Origin: Maridesulfovibrio sp.
Lineage (GTDB): Bacteria > Desulfobacterota > Desulfovibrionia > Desulfovibrionales > Desulfovibrionaceae
Length of the DNA: 64,000 bases
NCBI RefSeq assembly: GCF_963677005.1
Contig: NZ_OY781616.1
Coordinates: 4,194,611 to 4,258,610, forward strand
Reading direction: 5' to 3'
In this document: positions 61,512 to 64,000 of the stretch, one piece after another
How positions within the stretch are numbered: position 1 is the first letter of the stretch
Layout of the letters: every line of letters begins with the position of its first letter
Translations under genes and position numbers: made by a program
The notes under the pieces: generated by a model
The model's database searches: none
Seen by the model: only the letters and a program-made list of their open reading frames with translations
What the model was told of the DNA's origin: nothing

Positions 61512-62318
61512 ATGTCCGGTGAACTTACAAATGCGAGAAAGAAACTGTCCGGTATTACCTCTCTGCTGAAGCAGCAGAAAGCAATGGCTGCCGTTCAGGC
61601 CGTTTACGATGCCGTCCTTGTAATACTCAAGGGCGGGCTCATGAAGTCGGAGCGGGAAGAGTTTCAGGAACTGCTGGAAAATACCGTTCACATTTTGAAC
61701 AGTGATAAAAAGCTCAGGGAAGACTACCCGCTTATCATCAACTACACCCGTGGTGATGAGAAGTCATTGCTTGAAACTCTTAGAGAGATTCTGCAGGAAC
61801 TGCAGAAAAATGTGAGCGCCAATGCCCAGCAGTTGCTTGCTGCAATGGAAAAGAAGAAAAGGGATGCTCTTGAAAAAGGGCAGGCCCTGATTGAGCAAAA
61901 CAAGGTTTCCGAGGCCCAGAAGCTTTTCAACAAGCTTATCCGTGAGTTCAAGGATGATACGGAGCTGCGGGCTGAAATCGCCGATAAGTTCATCAAATCC
62001 GGACTTTACAACGAGGCTCTTGAATATCTGGAACAGGCTCTTGCCAATGATCCGGATGCTATTTTCCTTTATAACCGTATCGGCATTGTTCTGCGTAAAA
62101 TGAAGGATTTTGAAGCTGCTGAAAAATATTATCTGAAGGCATTGCAGATAAACGACAAGGATGAATACCTTTATTTCAACACCGGTCGACTGTACTATGA
62201 CTGGCAGAAATGGGACAAGATGGCCGAGGCTGCGGAAAAAGCGGTCGCTATAAATCCCGGTTTTGCAGAAGCTGAAAAAATGCTCAAGTTTGCCATGAAA
62301 AAAATAGGCAAGGCATAG
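61512..62318 (+). CDS. TPR-repeat protein with coiled-coil
   Basis: 268 residues. Residues about 90-130 are a charged helix (QELQKNVSANAQQLLAAMEKKK region), and residues 118-265 form three or four tetratricopeptide repeats (LYNEALEYLEQALANDPDA, FEAAEKYYLKALQINDKDE, YDWQKWDKMAEAAEKAV). Probably a cytoplasmic scaffold. It is followed by its own terminator, so it ends the preceding transcription unit. Confidence 0.82.
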   Translation: MSGELTNARKKLSGITSLLKQQKAMAAVQAVYDAVLVILKGGLMKSEREEFQELLENTVHILNSDKKLREDYPLIINYTRGDEKSLLETLREILQELQKNVSANAQQLLAAMEKKKRDALEKGQALIEQNKVSEAQKLFNKLIREFKDDTELRAEIADKFIKSGLYNEALEYLEQALANDPDAIFLYNRIGIVLRKMKDFEAAEKYYLKALQINDKDEYLYFNTGRLYYDWQKWDKMAEAAEKAVAINPGFAEAEKMLKFAMKKIGKA

Positions 62319-62363
62319 CCTGTACGATACAGACTGCAGTGCCTGCCGGAAAAGAAATTACAG

Positions 62364-62395
62364 GGAGGAGTCCGCATGTGACTTCTCCTTTTTTT
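62364..62395 (+). terminator. Rho-independent terminator between TPR gene and gmhB
   Basis: GGAGGAGTC (62364-62372) pairs with GACTTCTCC (62380-62388), one G-U, and is followed by seven T residues. Confidence 0.88.
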
Positions 62396-62410
62396 ATGTC
62401 GGAGAAAATA

Positions 62411-62944
62411 ATGAAATATGTACTGCTGGACCGTGACGGAACCATAATTGTGGACACCCATTATTTAAGCGATCCGGAAAAGGTGGAAATGCTTCCCAAC
62501 GCATTTGAGGGACTCAAAAAGCTTTATGATGCCGGATTCGGTCTGATAGTCGTTACCAACCAGTCCGGCATAGGGCGGGGATATTATCAGGAATCGGACA
62601 TGCATGCTGTAAATGCGCGCATGGAAAAACTGCTGGCTGAAAGAGGGATTGAACTCTCGGCCATATTTTTCTGTCCGCACGCACCGGATCGTGAATGCGG
62701 ATGCCGTAAACCGGCCCCCGGGATGTTCGATCAGGCTGTAGAGCGGTTCGGCATGAACCCGCAGGAATGCTACGTTATCGGCGACAAGATCTGCGACATT
62801 GAACTCGGGCGTGCCCGGAATGCGAAAAGCATACTGGTCCGGACCGGCAAAGGTGCCGCTGAAGAATCCAAATGCGCGGATTTGGCAACTTACGTGGCCG
62901 ATGATCTGCTTGATGCCGCCAAATATATCATGGGCCGGGGATAA
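62411..62944 (+). CDS. gmhB: HAD-IIIA phosphatase, D,D-heptose 1,7-bisphosphate phosphatase-like
   Basis: 177 residues. HAD nucleophile motif LLDRDGT (Asp7, Asp9), motif II VVTNQSG, the GmhB zinc loop with cysteines in CPHAPDRECGCRKP, and motif IV YVIGDKICDIELG. GmhB removes the 1-phosphate in ADP-heptose synthesis for the LPS inner core, in keeping with the nearby waaA and kdsB. ATG 62411 has GGAG 8 nt upstream; earlier in-frame ATG codons overlap the terminator. Confidence 0.88.
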   Translation: MKYVLLDRDGTIIVDTHYLSDPEKVEMLPNAFEGLKKLYDAGFGLIVVTNQSGIGRGYYQESDMHAVNARMEKLLAERGIELSAIFFCPHAPDRECGCRKPAPGMFDQAVERFGMNPQECYVIGDKICDIELGRARNAKSILVRTGKGAAEESKCADLATYVADDLLDAAKYIMGRG

Positions 62945-62969
62945 TCCGCCGGCCTAAATCTTCAGTCTG

Positions 62970-64000
62970 CTAACCCCGTTCGTCGAAAACTCTTTTGGTC
63001 TTCCCGAAACTTCTGGGCAGCTGGCCCGGCTTAAGTATTTCCACTGTTGAGCGGACAAGGATGAATTTGCGAATATCATCGCAAATTGACTTTGCCAGAT
63101 TATCATCATTACTTTCCGAAACACCCGGCTTGCGTTCCACCCGCACTGTCATGTGGTCCAGACCGTCTCTGCGTTCCAGATATATCTGGTATTCGGAACT
63201 TGCTTCAGGAAATCCTTCCATCACGGAGGCGATCTGTCCGGGATAGATGTTGACTCCCCGGAAAATGAACATGTCGTCACTGCGACCCGAGATAAGGTCA
63301 TGGCGCGGCATGGAGCATCCGCAGGAACATTTACCCGGAAGCTTACGGGTCAGGTCGTGGGTGCGGTAGCGAATCAGGGGTGAAGCTTCCTTGTGCAGGG
63401 TCGTCACCACCAGTTCTCCTACCTCGCCGTCCGGGACCGGTTTCAAGGTGACCGGGTCGATGATTTCAACGATGTACTCGTCTCCCCAGTAATGTATTCC
63501 CTCATGTGCCGGACACTCAACCCCGGCTCCGGGCCCGTATAGTTCGGTCATGCCGGAGATGTCATAGCTGGATTCAAGGCCGAGAGCTTCTTCAAACTGT
63601 CTGCGCATTTTAGGTGTATGTGCCTCGCCACCGAAAATGCAGCGTTTCAGTTTCAGCTTGTCGGTAATACCGGCTTTTTGAGCTTCTTCGCCGAGCAGCA
63701 GAGCCATTGAAGCGGTAGAGCACAGGCAGGTGACCTCAAGATCGACCAGTATCTGCAACTGTATTTCAAGCATGCCCGGTCCTACAGGAACAGTCATGGC
63801 CCCGAAGTGTTCCGATCCCAGCTGAAAGCCTGCCCCGGCCGTCCACAGACCGTAACCGACGCATATCTGGACCCGGTCCAAAGTACTCAACCCGGCGAGT
63901 TCGTAGCAGCGGGCAAACATGTTTTTCCAGGTATCAAGATCTTTTTGCGTATAGGAAAGTATCTTGCGTTTCCCGGTTGTCCCGCTTGAACCGTGGATGC
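62970..64000 (-). CDS. paaK: Phenylacetate--CoA ligase family protein, 5' end cut by the window
   Basis: 343 residues are visible and the frame is open through the right edge. The edge residues (HGSSGTTGKRKILSYTQKDL) are the AMP-binding phosphate loop. After it come YGLWTAGAGFQLGSEHFGAM, SYDISGMTELYGPG, the adenylate Asp region LIRYRTHDLTR and SGRSDDMFIFRGVNIYPGQI. It activates phenylacetate or related aryl acids to CoA thioesters, common in anaerobes that ferment aromatic amino acids. It is convergent with gmhB. Confidence 0.88.
   Translation of the reverse strand, partial: IHGSSGTTGKRKILSYTQKDLDTWKNMFARCYELAGLSTLDRVQICVGYGLWTAGAGFQLGSEHFGAMTVPVGPGMLEIQLQILVDLEVTCLCSTASMALLLGEEAQKAGITDKLKLKRCIFGGEAHTPKMRRQFEEALGLESSYDISGMTELYGPGAGVECPAHEGIHYWGDEYIVEIIDPVTLKPVPDGEVGELVVTTLHKEASPLIRYRTHDLTRKLPGKCSCGCSMPRHDLISGRSDDMFIFRGVNIYPGQIASVMEGFPEASSEYQIYLERRDGLDHMTVRVERKPGVSESNDDNLAKSICDDIRKFILVRSTVEILKPGQLPRSFGKTKRVFDERG

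Noticed and set aside
60618..61691. 357-residue minus-strand frame
   Set aside because: Antisense to carA; carA is certain.
1..64000. CRISPR arrays, rRNA operons, complete insertion sequences
   Set aside because: No regularly spaced direct repeats, rRNA sequence or transposase reading frame was found.

Overview
The window looks like chromosome from a mesophilic sulfate-reducing deltaproteobacterium of the Desulfovibrio/Maridesulfovibrio type. The main evidence is a canonical DsrC (55321-55638, minus) with both C-terminal redox cysteines. It is supported by a cytoplasmic CbiK-type cobaltochelatase, a RACo-like corrinoid-protein reactivator, a ferredoxin-like aldo/keto reductase, many response regulators and Gram-negative LPS genes. 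No tRNA, rRNA, complete insertion sequence, prophage or CRISPR array was seen. Most genes have a moderate G+C of about 50%. Two segments are clearly more AT-rich: about 15.7-17.3 kb and 52.6-55.0 kb.

Layout. 0-6.2 kb: end of a hybrid kinase, a PLP aminotransferase, a flavodoxin-fold reductase, a membrane PilZ protein, a YprB-like nuclease and a methyltransferase. 6.6-14.4 kb: DEAD-box helicase, mtaB, then the housekeeping run yicC-remA-gmk-pyrF-TPR-recJ. 14.6-22.5 kb: a seven-gene run encoding a proton-driven TonB/ExbB/ExbD-like envelope machine with secreted and lipoprotein partners of unknown function. 22.5-27 kb: regulator debris, a Tat-type lipoprotein metallo-hydrolase, a Bcr/CflA transporter and an aldo/keto reductase. 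27-35.3 kb (minus): lipA/lipB, an Rsm22-like protein, a RACo-like protein, cbiK, and a split chemotaxis-type kinase module (REC, HPt-STAS, CheA lacking P1). 35.5-38.5 kb: trmH-like gene, a glycosyltransferase and a threonylcarbamoyl-AMP synthase.

38.5-39.6 kb is a 1.1-kb region without proteins. It holds two tandem copies of one regulatory module. Each copy has two palindromes 52 bp apart, a near-perfect sigma-54 promoter about 157 bp downstream of the first palindrome, and a predicted 66-nt RNA that ends in a rho-independent terminator. The two RNAs share an identical 19-nt 5' segment. I consider this the most interesting element in the window: a pair of sibling sigma-54-dependent small RNAs, organised like the Qrr RNAs of vibrios but without visible sequence relation to them.

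39.6-46.6 kb: Nudix hydrolase, glycogen synthesis (glgA, small Cys protein, glgB), pdxA, a small conserved-looking protein, and lpxB. 46.9-51.3 kb: a large hybrid kinase with HPt followed by a REC-GGDEF diguanylate cyclase. 51.5-55.6 kb (minus): a broken Panacea-type antitoxin gene, an SDR, a radical SAM/SPASM enzyme, an acidic coiled-coil protein between two copies of an intergenic repeat, and dsrC. 56-64 kb: a small orphan gene, an HD hydrolase, ddl, waaA, kdsB, carA, a TPR protein, gmhB, and a phenylacetate-CoA-ligase-like gene that runs off the right edge.
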